Positions 23,781 to 33,701 are shown, numbered from the stretch's first letter. The stretch: DNA of 64,000 nucleotides from JAFNAG01 sp963739235 (GCA_963739235.1 CAVTZY010000068.1:1-64000), one strand, 5' to 3'. Translations and numbers: made by a program. Notes: generated by a model not told the origin, from the sequence alone.

Positions 23781-25264
23781 TGTTCGAATACAGCACAAAT
23801 GCCGGCTATCGACAACCTGGCAATACCAACGTACGTATTCTCGTTGTGCTGGCCCTCGTGCTGGGTGCAGTCGTCTACCTGGCCATGAGTCTCTATTGGA
23901 CCAATCAGTCACAGACGCTCGCCCTGTTTCAGGAACATCAACGCCAGGAGGTGCTGCAGTCCGCAAATGCTTTCGAGTTGCACATGCAACTACTCGCACA
24001 AGACCTGCACCTGCTTTCGATGTCCCCGTCTATCCGGCGATTTGACCTGGGACGCATGGCATCCGAGATCCCGCCGCTGCTCCGTGGCCTGGCGCTCAGG
24101 TATATCGAGGGTATTACGGTGGCGGATGGCGAAGGCACAACGGTTTTCGCCGCCGGACGGACCCTTCGCGATATGAATCGCATCGTCGCCAGCCTGTCCC
24201 GGCGGGCAGCCTACCCTCCAGGCAAAGATGGGGTTTTCGTCGACCTGGCAACCGAACCAGACAGTGGGAACTCGGCTTCCATACGATTTTTCCTGATAAT
24301 TTCTGCACCACTCTCCAGCATGGATGGCGGGGCCGATGGCAGGGAGCCGGAGGCCGGCGGTTTCATTTCGATCATTGCCGGCCTTGACAGAATCCTGGCC
24401 GAAAAAGTGGCTCCGACTGAGACGGGCGCCCCTTCGCTCGCATGGATCATGGACATGGATGGCAAGCTTCTGTTTCATTCCGAGCATCCCGACATGGCAT
24501 TTCGAGACATTGACCGGAATGACAGGGCGTGCAGAAGTTGCCACGAGTCGATGGATGATGTTAAAAAGATGCTCGCTCAAAGGCAAGGTACAGCGGATTA
24601 TCAGATCAGGGGTTTTCCCAAGAAACTGGCGGCATTCACGCCGGTGCGCTTTGCCAACTTCAAATGTATCCTGGTAATAAGTTCGCCCTACGATGACGTC
24701 ACAGCCTTTTCCGCCAGAAGCTTCAGGGGAACGCTTTTGCTTTTGGCGGTTGTAATTGTAGCAATGAGTGCCGCGGCGGTTCTGGTCTATTGGAACCACA
24801 ACAAGAAAGAGCAGGCGGAGGGTGCAGGCAGGCGTGTAACGGTGGAGCAAGCCCTGGAAAAAAAGGTCCAGGAGTCCAGGGAGGACCTCTTGAAATCCAT
24901 CAGCAGTGCCGCCCAGGACGCCATTCTCATGATGGATGCTGAAGGGAAAATCTCGTTCTGGAATGAGGCTGCGGTTAAGATTTTTGGTTGGCCCCGGGAT
25001 GAAGCGATTGGAACAAACCTTCACAAGTTGCTTGCCCCCGCAAAATATCACCAGGCGCATCAAAAAGCCTACCCGGCGTTCCAGCAGACCGGAGAGGGCA
25101 CCGCAATCGGAAAAACCGTGGAATTGTCCGCCCGCCGCAAAGATGGCACGGAATTTCCCGTAGAGTTGTCCTTAAACGGTATGAAGCTTCATAACCGGTG
25201 GCACGCTGTGGGGATTCTCCGCGACATTACGCGGCGCAGGGAGCTGGAGGCTCAAGGTGAATGA
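23780..25264 (+). CDS. Membrane sensor with c-type haem motif and PAS domain
   Basis: This 494-residue protein has an N-terminal membrane segment (ILVVLALVLGAVVYLAM) and an extracytoplasmic region of about 270 residues. That region contains a CxxCH haem-attachment motif (DRACRSCHESM, around residue 253). A second membrane segment (LLLLAVVIVAMSAAAVLVYW) is followed by a cytoplasmic PAS domain (ISSAAQDAILMMDAEG and onward). The haem motif points to a covalently bound c-type haem outside the membrane, as in Cache-like redox or gas sensors. There is no kinase domain in this frame. It ends by overlapping the start of the hybrid kinase at 25257 by eight bases, in another frame. The two are either coupled genes or one sensor kinase split by an indel. 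The excisionase-HTH receiver lies directly upstream. Confidence 0.85.
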   Translation: MFEYSTNAGYRQPGNTNVRILVVLALVLGAVVYLAMSLYWTNQSQTLALFQEHQRQEVLQSANAFELHMQLLAQDLHLLSMSPSIRRFDLGRMASEIPPLLRGLALRYIEGITVADGEGTTVFAAGRTLRDMNRIVASLSRRAAYPPGKDGVFVDLATEPDSGNSASIRFFLIISAPLSSMDGGADGREPEAGGFISIIAGLDRILAEKVAPTETGAPSLAWIMDMDGKLLFHSEHPDMAFRDIDRNDRACRSCHESMDDVKKMLAQRQGTADYQIRGFPKKLAAFTPVRFANFKCILVISSPYDDVTAFSARSFRGTLLLLAVVIVAMSAAAVLVYWNHNKKEQAEGAGRRVTVEQALEKKVQESREDLLKSISSAAQDAILMMDAEGKISFWNEAAVKIFGWPRDEAIGTNLHKLLAPAKYHQAHQKAYPAFQQTGEGTAIGKTVELSARRKDGTEFPVELSLNGMKLHNRWHAVGILRDITRRRELEAQGE

Positions 25265-27641
25265 CCACGCGCAGTTCCTTCAGATCCTCATCGACAGCAT
25301 CCCGAACCCCATTTATTACAAGGACACAAATGGAATATATCTGGGCTGCAACCGGGCTTTCGAATCCTTTATGGGCCGGCCGGCAGAGTCTGTCATCGGC
25401 AAGACCGTCTACGATCTGGCGCCGCAGGAACTGGCCGACCGATACCGCTCGGTGGATGTAGAACTGTTTAAAAATCCGGGCTTCCATTCATGTGAGGATG
25501 TCGTTCCTGATGTGAACGGCCGCTCGCATGAGGCGATTGTGACCAAGGCGACCTTCAGCAAATCGGACGGAAGTCTCGGGGGCCTGGTAGGCATTATTCA
25601 AGATATCAGCGACCGTAAAAAGATGGAGGAAGATCTTCGCAAAGCCAAAGACCAGGCGGAGGACGCTGCCAAGGCCAAGGCCGTTTTTCTGGCCCACATG
25701 AGTCATGAAATTCGCACCCCCATGAATGGAATCATGGGAATGAACAGCCTGCTGATGGATACCGACCTGACGTCCGAACAACGCATGTATGCGGAAACGA
25801 TCCGAAACAGCGCCAACGCGCTGCTTTCTGTGATCAACGATATCCTCGACTTCTCCAAAATCGAGGCGGGCAAACTTGATCTCGAATCTTTCGATTTCAA
25901 CCTGCAATCCACCCTTGATGACATGAATGACATGCTGGCGATCAAGGCTCAGGAAAAGGGGCTGGAGTATATCTGCAGGGTCGATCCCGCCGTGCCGTGC
26001 CGGCTTAAGGGTGATCCGGGACGTATGCGTCAGGTGCTGACCAATCTAATCGGCAACGCCGTCAAGTTCACGTCTCGGGGAGAAGTGGCGATTCACGTGG
26101 GTTTGGAAAGCGAGACGGAGGCACAGGCGAAGATCAGGTGCTCAGTCACGGACACCGGAATTGGCATCCCGTGTGAAAAGCGGGACAACCTCTTCGTCCC
26201 ATTCACGCAGGCCGATGCGTCCACCTCACGCAGGTACGGCGGAACCGGTCTCGGTTTGGCGATCTCCCGCCAGCTGGCAGAAATGATGGGTGGAGAAATC
26301 GGCGTGGAGAGCGCACCGGGAGCAGGCTCAACCTTCTGGTTCACTGCTCTCTTTGAGAAGCCGATCCAGGTGGATGAGGCCGGTAACGAAGCAGCAGCGG
26401 ATATCACGGGTCTTCACGTTCTGGGTGTGGACGATAATGCCACGAATCGACTGGTGCTCCGGCAACAGCTTGCCTCATGGCGCTGCCGATTCGAAGAAGC
26501 CGCCGGCGGAGAAGAAGCCCTGGCAAAACTCCGTCAGGCCGCGCTCGAGGGAGATCCATTTCGCATCGCCATTCTGGACATGCAGATGCCGGACATGGAT
26601 GGCGAAACCCTGGGTCGTCAGATTATAAATGATAAGACCTTTGAATTGACCAGCCTCGTGTTGATGACTTCCATGGGGATGCGGGGGGATGCGGCCCGCG
26701 CCCGGCAGCTGGGTTTTGCCGAATACCTGCCAAAACCGATTCGACAGTCGAGATTGTTCGACGCTCTGATTTCCGCAGTCAATCATAAGGCTGAACCGCC
26801 GGCAGACGAACGTGACCTCCGTCCTATCGTAACTCAATGCGTTGCCCTCGAGCCTCGTGACCGTCACATCCGGATTCTCCTGGCTGAGGATAACCCGACC
26901 AACCAGCAGGTAGCGCTGCGTGTTCTGGAAAAGTTGGGGTACCGGGCCGATGCTGTGTCCAACGGAGCTGAGGCGGTCAAGGCGTTGGAACAAATTCCCT
27001 ATGACCTTGTGCTGATGGACGTGCAGATGCCCGAGATGGATGGATACCAGGCCACCCGGCAAATCCGCAATGCCGAAAGCGCAGTCCAGCAGCACGCCGT
27101 GCCCGTCATCGCGATGACGGCCCATGCCATGAAAGGGGACAGGGAAGCCTGCCTGGAGGCCGGCATGGATGACTACGTCTCCAAACCTGTAGAGCCAGAT
27201 AAACTCGCCGCCGCCATCCGGCGCCAGCTGAATCGTATCGGGTTGGACCCACCGCCCATGGATAAATCTCAAGTGAAAGAGCTGCGGATTTTCGACAAGG
27301 AATCCGCGTTGAATCGTGTCGGCGGAGATCAAGAAGTTCTCAATGAAATTCTGGAGATCTTTGTTCCGGACGCAGGACGCCAGATCGAGATGCTGGTGCT
27401 CGCCGCTGAACTCGGCGATTCCGCCTCAGTCCGGGGCCAGGCTCATTCTCTGAAGAGCGCTTCAGGGAGTATCGGCGCCGGCATGATGCAGGAAATTGCC
27501 CAACAGATCGAAGCCGCGGGCACCGTGGGGGAGTTGCATCGCGCTGCTACCCTCATCCCCAGGCTCCGCGAAGAGTTCGACAGGTTCACCGCGTTGATTG
27601 GCAGTCAGCCGCAGCAGGAATCAGAGCGGCGGATACCGTGA
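25257..27641 (+). CDS. Hybrid histidine kinase, PAS-HK-REC-REC-Hpt
   Basis: This 794-residue protein starts at GTG 25257, six bases after GGAGG. A PAS (ILIDSIPNPIYYKDTNG) leads to a HisKA with phospho-His in HMSHEIRTPMNGIMG. Next is an HATPase (NLIGNAVKFTSRG, DTGIGIP, GGTGLGLAISRQL). The first receiver (VLGVDDNATNRL, Asp in AILDMQMPDMDG) is followed by a second (ILLAEDNPTNQQ, Asp in LVLMDVQMPEMDG, Lys in YVSKPVEP). A C-terminal Hpt domain has the phospho-His in AHSLKSASGSIGA. This is a complete BarA/EvgS-like phosphorelay. It has no membrane segment of its own, and the eight-base overlap with the haem-motif sensor suggests that protein supplies the sensing half. Confidence 0.92.
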   Translation: MNDHAQFLQILIDSIPNPIYYKDTNGIYLGCNRAFESFMGRPAESVIGKTVYDLAPQELADRYRSVDVELFKNPGFHSCEDVVPDVNGRSHEAIVTKATFSKSDGSLGGLVGIIQDISDRKKMEEDLRKAKDQAEDAAKAKAVFLAHMSHEIRTPMNGIMGMNSLLMDTDLTSEQRMYAETIRNSANALLSVINDILDFSKIEAGKLDLESFDFNLQSTLDDMNDMLAIKAQEKGLEYICRVDPAVPCRLKGDPGRMRQVLTNLIGNAVKFTSRGEVAIHVGLESETEAQAKIRCSVTDTGIGIPCEKRDNLFVPFTQADASTSRRYGGTGLGLAISRQLAEMMGGEIGVESAPGAGSTFWFTALFEKPIQVDEAGNEAAADITGLHVLGVDDNATNRLVLRQQLASWRCRFEEAAGGEEALAKLRQAALEGDPFRIAILDMQMPDMDGETLGRQIINDKTFELTSLVLMTSMGMRGDAARARQLGFAEYLPKPIRQSRLFDALISAVNHKAEPPADERDLRPIVTQCVALEPRDRHIRILLAEDNPTNQQVALRVLEKLGYRADAVSNGAEAVKALEQIPYDLVLMDVQMPEMDGYQATRQIRNAESAVQQHAVPVIAMTAHAMKGDREACLEAGMDDYVSKPVEPDKLAAAIRRQLNRIGLDPPPMDKSQVKELRIFDKESALNRVGGDQEVLNEILEIFVPDAGRQIEMLVLAAELGDSASVRGQAHSLKSASGSIGAGMMQEIAQQIEAAGTVGELHRAATLIPRLREEFDRFTALIGSQPQQESERRIP

Positions 27642-27670
27642 AGGTATCGATTCAAGGAGAGGGTTGCGTG

Positions 27671-29704
27671 ATGGCTAAAGCGAAAATCCTGGTCGTTGAA
27701 GATGAGCTGGACCTTGGAGGGATCATCCAGAAATGCCTGGAGCACTCCGGTTTTGAGGTAACGGGACTCACCCCGACCGGAGTGGGCGCCCTCGAAATGG
27801 CTCGAGCCTCTTCTCCCGATCTGGTCTTGATGGACATCGCCCTTGTGGGTGAAATGGATGGCGTGGAGGCCGCCGCAAAGCTGCGCTTCGATCTCAATAT
27901 TCCGGTGATCTACTTGACCGGTTTATCGGATGAAGACACACTGGAACGCGCCAAAAAAACGGAACCCATCGGCTACCTGCTCAAACCGTTTGAACCTCAA
28001 GTGCTGCTGACTACGATTGAAAGTTCGCTTCATCAGTATCGGGCCTCGATCGATCGCGCGCAAAAAAATCTGCAGCACGCGCAGGACAAGTTTCTCGAGA
28101 TGTTCGAGAATTCGACGTTGGGCATGTATCAAATCGCGCCTCTGGGGCGGCTGCTGAAGGCAAATCCATCCATGGCCCGAATTCTGGGATATGCGACGCC
28201 CGCGGAGCTGCTCGCAACGGTGCCGGATTTGGAAACAGTGTACGAAGATCCGTCCAGGCGACGGGCCCTCCACCGGCAACTCAGACAGCACGGCCTCGCC
28301 AATAATTTCGAAGCGCGCGTCCGCCGGCGCGACGGCAGCCTCATCTGGATCAGCGTCAATGCACATCTGATCCGGGATGTTGAGGGGCGGGAGCAATACT
28401 TTGAAGGGATCGTTCAGGACATCACAGAGCAGAAGCTGGCGGTGGAAGCGTTGCGGGAAAGCGAGTCTCGCCTTATGTGCGTTGTGAACGCTGCTCAGGA
28501 TGGCATCATGATGATCGATGACCAGGATCTGGTCACCCTTTGGAGTCCTGCGGCGGAACGGATCACCGGATATACCGCCGCTGAGGCGCTGGGCAAAAAC
28601 CTTCATCAGATGCTCGTTCCTTCCCGGCTGCAAGCTACTCAGAATTCCGCTTTTCAGACCCGGCGGCTAACGGGGCGAGACAACGCAATCGGCAAGACGG
28701 TGGAGGTGCCCTGCCTTCGCAAAGACCAGACGGAAATCCCTGTCGAGCTTTCGCTGTCGTCGGTGCAGATGAACGGACACTGGACTGCCGTCGGCATTAT
28801 CAGGGATATCACGGAACGGAAAAAGGTCCAAATGGAGCGCGACGGGATGGAAGTGATGCTGCGCCAGTCGCAGAAGCTGGAATCGATCGGCCAGCTGGCG
28901 GCGGGAATTGCCCACGAAATCAACACACCCACACAATATGTGGGTGACAATACCCGCTTCTTCAAGGACGCCTTCGGGGAAGTGCAAAATGTGCTGCAGG
29001 CCTACGGGCAATTATTCGATGCCTGCAAACAGGGCCTGGTACCGGCTGAGTTACTTCAGCATGTAGCATCGGAAGTCAAGGCAGCCGATCTGGATTATCT
29101 CGCGGCGGAGATTCCCAAGGCGATCGCCCAGACCCTGGAAGGCGTCGATCGGGTTGCCACCATCGTGAGGGCTATGAAGGATTTTTCCCATCCGGGTACG
29201 AAGGAAAAAACCCCCACCAACATCCACAAGGCAATCGAGAGCACCCTGATTGTTTGCCGCAACGAGTACAAATACGTGGCGGATGTGACGATCAACTTTG
29301 ATGAGTCCATGCCACTCGTCCCTTGTTTTCCGGGCGATTTCAATCAGGTGATCATGAATCTGATCGTGAACGCGGCGCATGCGATCGCCGGCAATCTCCC
29401 GAATCAGTTGGACTCGAAGGGGCGGATAACGGTCGCGACCCGCCACGACGGTGACTGGGCGGAGATCCGCATTTCGGATACCGGCGGCGGTATTCCGGAA
29501 GACATCCGTGCCAAGATTTATGATCCGTTTTTTACCACGAAAGAAGTGGGAAAAGGCACAGGGCAGGGATTGGCGATCTGCCATGCCGTCGTGGTCAACA
29601 AGCATGGCGGCACCATTGCATTTGAGACCAAGATTGGGGCAGGGACGACGTTCATCATCCGCCTGCCTTTGTCCGGTTCGGGACAGGAAAGCGAAGCTGC
29701 ATGA
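27671..29704 (+). CDS. Histidine kinase, REC-PAS-PAS-HK
   Basis: This 677-residue protein starts at ATG 27671, after AAGGAGAGG; an upstream GTG at 27638 is less likely. The N-terminal receiver (ILVVEDELDLGG, Asp in LVLMDIALVG, KPFEP) is paralogous to the one at 22893. Two PAS domains follow (KFLEMFENSTLGMYQI; LMCVVNAAQDGIMMI). The second resembles the PAS of the haem-motif sensor, sharing GKNLHQML / GTNLHKLL and AIGKTVE. The kinase core has phospho-His in AAGIAHEINTPTQYV, then NLIVNAAHAI, DTGGGIP and GTGQGLAICHA. The protein is soluble. It ends in an ATGA overlap with the HDOD regulator, indicating coupled translation and a likely partnership. Confidence 0.92.
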   Translation: MAKAKILVVEDELDLGGIIQKCLEHSGFEVTGLTPTGVGALEMARASSPDLVLMDIALVGEMDGVEAAAKLRFDLNIPVIYLTGLSDEDTLERAKKTEPIGYLLKPFEPQVLLTTIESSLHQYRASIDRAQKNLQHAQDKFLEMFENSTLGMYQIAPLGRLLKANPSMARILGYATPAELLATVPDLETVYEDPSRRRALHRQLRQHGLANNFEARVRRRDGSLIWISVNAHLIRDVEGREQYFEGIVQDITEQKLAVEALRESESRLMCVVNAAQDGIMMIDDQDLVTLWSPAAERITGYTAAEALGKNLHQMLVPSRLQATQNSAFQTRRLTGRDNAIGKTVEVPCLRKDQTEIPVELSLSSVQMNGHWTAVGIIRDITERKKVQMERDGMEVMLRQSQKLESIGQLAAGIAHEINTPTQYVGDNTRFFKDAFGEVQNVLQAYGQLFDACKQGLVPAELLQHVASEVKAADLDYLAAEIPKAIAQTLEGVDRVATIVRAMKDFSHPGTKEKTPTNIHKAIESTLIVCRNEYKYVADVTINFDESMPLVPCFPGDFNQVIMNLIVNAAHAIAGNLPNQLDSKGRITVATRHDGDWAEIRISDTGGGIPEDIRAKIYDPFFTTKEVGKGTGQGLAICHAVVVNKHGGTIAFETKIGAGTTFIIRLPLSGSGQESEAA

Positions 29705-30918
29705 AGAAGCGCATTCTCTTCGTGGATGATGAGCCGAAGATCCTGGAAGGCCTGAGCCGGATGCTGCGCACCATGCGCCAGGAATGGGATATGCACTTTG
29801 CTACCGGCGGCCCCGAAGCCCTGGAGCTCATGGCACAGGAGTCCATGGATCTTGTCGTCTCCGACATGCGCATGCCAGTGATGAACGGCCTCGAGTTTTT
29901 GACCGAGGTCAAGGCCAGGCATCCGAATGTCATCCGGATAGTATTGTCGGGGCATGCCGACCAGCTGCTGATCATGCGCTCCGTCGGCGTCACTCATCAA
30001 TACCTGTCGAAGCCGTGCGAAGCAGATGCGATCCGATCCATGGTCACGCGCGCGCTCGAATTGCGGGCGCTGTTGGCAAATGAAACGATTAAGCGTCTGA
30101 TCAGCAGGCTGAGCGCTTTGCCCAGCCTCCCATCGTTGTATGCTGAGATCGTGAGAGAACTCCAGTCCCCCGATGCTTCCATACGCCGGGTCGGCGATAT
30201 TATCGCCAAAGATCCGGGGATGACCGCGAAGATCCTTCAACTAGTAAACTCAGCATTTTTCGGAATTCGCCGTGTCCTGGCGGATCCCGTGGACGCCGCA
30301 GCGTATCTCGGCCTGGAGACCATTCAATCGCTCGTGCTGTCGCTGCATGCGTTCGCTAAATTCGAAGCGTGCCAGATCCCCGGCTGTTCCATCGATCAGA
30401 TCTGGAGTCACAGCATGGCGACCGGCCTGCTCGCCAAACGGATTATGGAGGGGGAAAATGCAGGAAAAGCTCAGGCCGCCGAGGCGTTCACTGCCGGACT
30501 GCTCCATGACCTGGGCAAGCTCGTGCTTGCCTCCAATCTGCCGCACGAATATGGTGCGGTTGTGAGTAAATCCCTGTCCGGTGCAATGCCTCTGCATGAG
30601 GCGGAACGCGAAGTCCTGGGCGCGACCCACGCCGAGATCGGTGCCTACCTGCTCGGCCTCTGGGGGCTGCCCGACCCCATCATTGAAGCCGTTGCTTTGC
30701 ACCACCATCCCGATGAATGCACAGAGAAGGCCTTTGGTACACTTTGCGCGGTGCACGCGGCGGACGCCCTGGAAACAGAGCACAGCGCCGGCAGCGAGTT
30801 TCAGGGGAAGGCTGCCCGGCTGAATCTCACCTATCTCGAGGCCGTCGGCAGAGCCGGCAGGCTCACGGACTGGCGCAAATGGTGCATGGATCACTCATCG
30901 AGAGGGGCGGTCGCATGA
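29701..30918 (+). CDS. Response regulator with HDOD output domain
   Basis: This 405-residue protein has an N-terminal receiver (ILFVDDEPKILEGL, Asp in LVVSDMRMPVMNG, Lys in YLSKPC). An HDOD domain of about 200 residues follows (LPSLPSLYAEIVREL, DPGMTAKILQLVNSAFFG, GLLHDLGKLVLA, EAVALHHHPDE). HDOD proteins are HD-superfamily signalling domains that usually lack diguanylate-specific activity and act through protein contacts. This one keeps an HD pair (LLHDLGK). It overlaps the upstream kinase and the downstream regulator by ATGA, so it sits inside a coupled run of four genes (27671-32680). Confidence 0.93.
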   Translation: MKKRILFVDDEPKILEGLSRMLRTMRQEWDMHFATGGPEALELMAQESMDLVVSDMRMPVMNGLEFLTEVKARHPNVIRIVLSGHADQLLIMRSVGVTHQYLSKPCEADAIRSMVTRALELRALLANETIKRLISRLSALPSLPSLYAEIVRELQSPDASIRRVGDIIAKDPGMTAKILQLVNSAFFGIRRVLADPVDAAAYLGLETIQSLVLSLHAFAKFEACQIPGCSIDQIWSHSMATGLLAKRIMEGENAGKAQAAEAFTAGLLHDLGKLVLASNLPHEYGAVVSKSLSGAMPLHEAEREVLGATHAEIGAYLLGLWGLPDPIIEAVALHHHPDECTEKAFGTLCAVHAADALETEHSAGSEFQGKAARLNLTYLEAVGRAGRLTDWRKWCMDHSSRGAVA

Positions 30919-32120
30919 CGGACAAGGTTCTTCTGGTCGACGATGATCCGAACATCCTCGCAGCATACCAGCGCCAGTTGCGCAAGCAGTTCCATCTGGA
31001 CACAGCTCTCGGCGGCGCCGAAGGGTTACGGTTGGTTGAGAGTGGGGGGCCCTACGCGGTGATCGTATCTGATCTGCGCATGCCCGGGATGGGTGGAGTC
31101 GAGTTTCTGACCAGGACCAAGGAGCGTTCCCCCGATACCGTGCGTATGATGCTTACAGGGAACGTGGATGTGCGGGCGGCGATCGATGCCGTCAACCAGG
31201 GGTGGATCTTCCGCTTCCTCACCAAACCTTGCCTGCCTCAGGATTTTGCCCATGCCTTGCAAGCGGGCATCGATCAATACCGGCTCATCTCGGCGGAGCG
31301 AGAGCTGCTCCAAAAGACCTTGAACGGCAGCATCAGGGTCCTCACCGATATCCTCTCGATCGTCGACCCTGAGTCATTCGGCCGGGCCCACAGCCTGCGC
31401 GACTCGATCCGCATTTTGGCGGGTACCGTCGGGATTGCCGATTCCTGGGAACTGGAGCTCGCGGCGATGCTGTCCCAGATTGGGCATGTCACGATACCGC
31501 CTGAAATTCTCATCAAAGAAAAAGCCGGCCGCTCCCTGTCTGACGTCGAGAAGGAAATGATCTCGCGTGTGCCTCAAATCGGGCACACGCTCCTGGCGCA
31601 CATCCCGCGCCTGGAATCGGTAGCCAAGATCGTGCTTTATCAAAACAAATGCTACAACGGCACGGGATTTCCGAAGGACGCGGTTATGGGAGCGCAGATC
31701 CCCACGGGGGCGAGGCTGCTGAAAGTGCTCCTGGACATGGTCCAGGTTGAGATGGGCGGAGCTACCAGGGCCAAAGCCCTGGAAGTGCTGAAAAAACGGG
31801 AGGGGTGGTACGATCCCGCCTTCCTCGATGCGGCCTTCCTCTGCTTCGCCTCAGTCTCCAAGCCAGTCAGATCCGTGGAGCGATGTGTCGCTGCCGTCTC
31901 GGCGAAGGATTTAAAGGTCGGTCAAATCCTGCTTTCGGATGTCCTGATGGGCAACGGTGCTCTGCTCATCACTGCCGGGAATTGGATTTCGGAGACCATG
32001 CTTGAACGCATTAGTAACTTTGCAAAGCTCCATGGCATAAAGGAGCCGATCCAGGTCGAGGTGATCAGCGACTCAAAGGCCAATGCCAACGCACAGGCAG
32101 AGGGCGAGGTGAAGCAATGA
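30915..32120 (+). CDS. Response regulator with degenerate HD-GYP domain
   Basis: This 401-residue protein starts at ATG 30915 in an ATGA overlap. The receiver (VLLVDDDPNILAAYQ, Asp in VIVSDLRMPGMGG, Lys in FLTKPC) is of the RpfG type. The output domain aligns with the HD-GYP of the protein at 32699, but key residues are changed. HD in the LLHDCGK motif becomes SQ (MLSQIGHV), HHERYDGKGYP becomes YQNKCYNGTGFP, and the ADVFDAL metal motif becomes KVLLDMVQV. Cyclic di-GMP hydrolysis is not expected. A C-terminal extension of about 80 residues (VSAKDLKVGQILLSDVL and onward) resembles a small beta domain seen in some HD-GYP regulators. The likely role is regulatory or scaffold (inference). Confidence 0.88.
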   Translation: MTDKVLLVDDDPNILAAYQRQLRKQFHLDTALGGAEGLRLVESGGPYAVIVSDLRMPGMGGVEFLTRTKERSPDTVRMMLTGNVDVRAAIDAVNQGWIFRFLTKPCLPQDFAHALQAGIDQYRLISAERELLQKTLNGSIRVLTDILSIVDPESFGRAHSLRDSIRILAGTVGIADSWELELAAMLSQIGHVTIPPEILIKEKAGRSLSDVEKEMISRVPQIGHTLLAHIPRLESVAKIVLYQNKCYNGTGFPKDAVMGAQIPTGARLLKVLLDMVQVEMGGATRAKALEVLKKREGWYDPAFLDAAFLCFASVSKPVRSVERCVAAVSAKDLKVGQILLSDVLMGNGALLITAGNWISETMLERISNFAKLHGIKEPIQVEVISDSKANANAQAEGEVKQ

Positions 32121-32680
32121 AAGCTACGGTACTGTTGGTTGATGACGATCCCCTTCTCCTTGACGGCGTCTGTCGCGCTTTGCGCAAGGAACGCTACGAG
32201 ATTTTGAAAGCCGGATCGGCCGAAGAGGCTCTTGAGATTCTCCACACCCGGCGTGTGGAAGCCGTAGTTTCCGATGAAGAAATGCCCGGCATGTCGGGAA
32301 CCGTTTTTCTACACCGCGTGCGGGATCGATACCCGGATACCGTACGGTTCATCATGACGGGCAAAGCTACCCTGAACACTGCGGTCGATGCGATCAACAA
32401 TGGCGGTATCTTCCGGTTCTTTCTCAAGCCCTGCAATTGCGAGGATCTCGCGATTTCTATTCGGCAGGGACTGCAGCATAGAGAATTGATGCTCGCCGCC
32501 CGCAAGCTGCTGGATAAGGCCAGAAGGCAGACCGCGCTCATCGAGCGGCTCGAAAAAGAACACCCCCATATCACCCATGTCGAACGGGATGATGATGGGG
32601 CGATCCCGGTGGCCGAGTACGACTGCAATCCGGAGGAATTGATGCGGGAAATCTGTGCGCACCTGGACCGGCGCGGGTAA
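32117..32680 (+). CDS. Single-domain RpfG-type response regulator
   Basis: This 187-residue protein is coupled by ATGA to the preceding regulator. The receiver is complete: VLLVDDDPLLLDGV, Asp in AVVSDEEMPGMSG, Thr in FIMTGKA and Lys in FFLKPC. It is paralogous to the receivers at 30915 and 32699, sharing the PDTVR...TG...A.DAIN..G.FRF pattern. After the receiver there is only a charged helical tail of about 60 residues and no HD domain. It may be a phosphate sink or relay between the adjacent HD-type regulators. Confidence 0.9.
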   Translation: MKATVLLVDDDPLLLDGVCRALRKERYEILKAGSAEEALEILHTRRVEAVVSDEEMPGMSGTVFLHRVRDRYPDTVRFIMTGKATLNTAVDAINNGGIFRFFLKPCNCEDLAISIRQGLQHRELMLAARKLLDKARRQTALIERLEKEHPHITHVERDDDGAIPVAEYDCNPEELMREICAHLDRRG

Positions 32681-32698
32681 ACGAGAGGGAGTGCCGCA

Positions 32699-33701
32699 AT
32701 GGCTGATTGCATTCTGATTGTGGACGATGATCCGAATATCCTGGCCGCTGCGAAACGGCTATTTCATCACGATGCCGGGATATACCTGCTCGCGGCCTCA
32801 GGCGCCGCCGAGGCCATGGAAATTGTGAAGCGGGATTCCCCCCCAGTCATCATCTCGGACAACTTCATGCCAGAAATGACCGGGATTGAGTTTTTTGAAT
32901 GGGCTAAGACTGCTTCCCCCGACAGCGTGCGCATCCTTTTGACAGGCAATGCCGATCTGCGTGTGGCGATGAATGCAATCAACAGGGGCGAGGTTTTTCG
33001 ATTCATCACGAAACCCTGGGACTCTAACGAACTCAGAACGATCGTAAGCGATGCGCTGGACCGATACAAAGTGATTGCCTGCCTGAAAACCGGTGATGAA
33101 GGAAAACTGCTTTCGCTGGTTCAGACCATCGAGGCTCAAGGATCCGTATACGAGAGGACATTCTGAACGCGTGGCCACGTATGCTCTTCAGATCGCGGAT
33201 GCGCTGCATCTGCCGGAAGACGAAAAGAAGAACATCAAGTATGGGAGCCTGTTGCACGACTGCGGCAAAATCGGCATCCCTGAAGCGATCCTGAACCAGC
33301 CGGCACGCCTGAATGTCGAACAACGAGAGATGATAAAACAGCATTCGCGCTGGAGCGGCGAAGTAGCCACGACCGCCGGGCTGCCGGCCATGGTGATCAA
33401 TATCGCGCTTTATCATCATGAAAGATACGACGGCAAAGGGTATCCGATCGGCCTTGCAGGATCACATATTCCGAGAGAGGCGCGGATCGTGGCTCTCGCC
33501 GATGTCTTTGACGCCCTGACCTCGGACCGGCCTTATCGAAAAAGTCTCTCCTGCGGGCAGGCTGTGGAGTATCTGCAGAGCGAGAAATGCAAAGCCTTCG
33601 ATCCGGCTCTCACGGATATTTTCATTATGACCTTGAAAAAAGATGCCGGAATCTGGCCGGAAGGAACACCGGAGATGATGGGCGCACATCCCGGTGCATA
33701 A
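32699..33701 (+). pseudogene. RpfG-type response regulator with HD-GYP domain, one frameshift
   Basis: ATG 32699 follows GAGGGAG. The receiver (ILIVDDDPNILAAA, Asp-containing IISDNFMPEMTG, Lys in FITKPW) runs to about 33135. The frame then changes by an apparent extra G at 33140/33141. The next frame continues DPYTRGHSERVATYAL, then LLHDCGKIGIP, HHERYDGKGYP and ADVFDALTSDRPYR, a full HD-GYP phosphodiesterase set expected to degrade cyclic di-GMP. Removing one G gives a single protein of about 333 residues. All catalytic motifs are intact, so a sequencing error or very recent mutation is likely. Of the three paralogous receivers in tandem (30915, 32117, 32699), it is the only one with an apparently active output. 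Confidence 0.85.
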
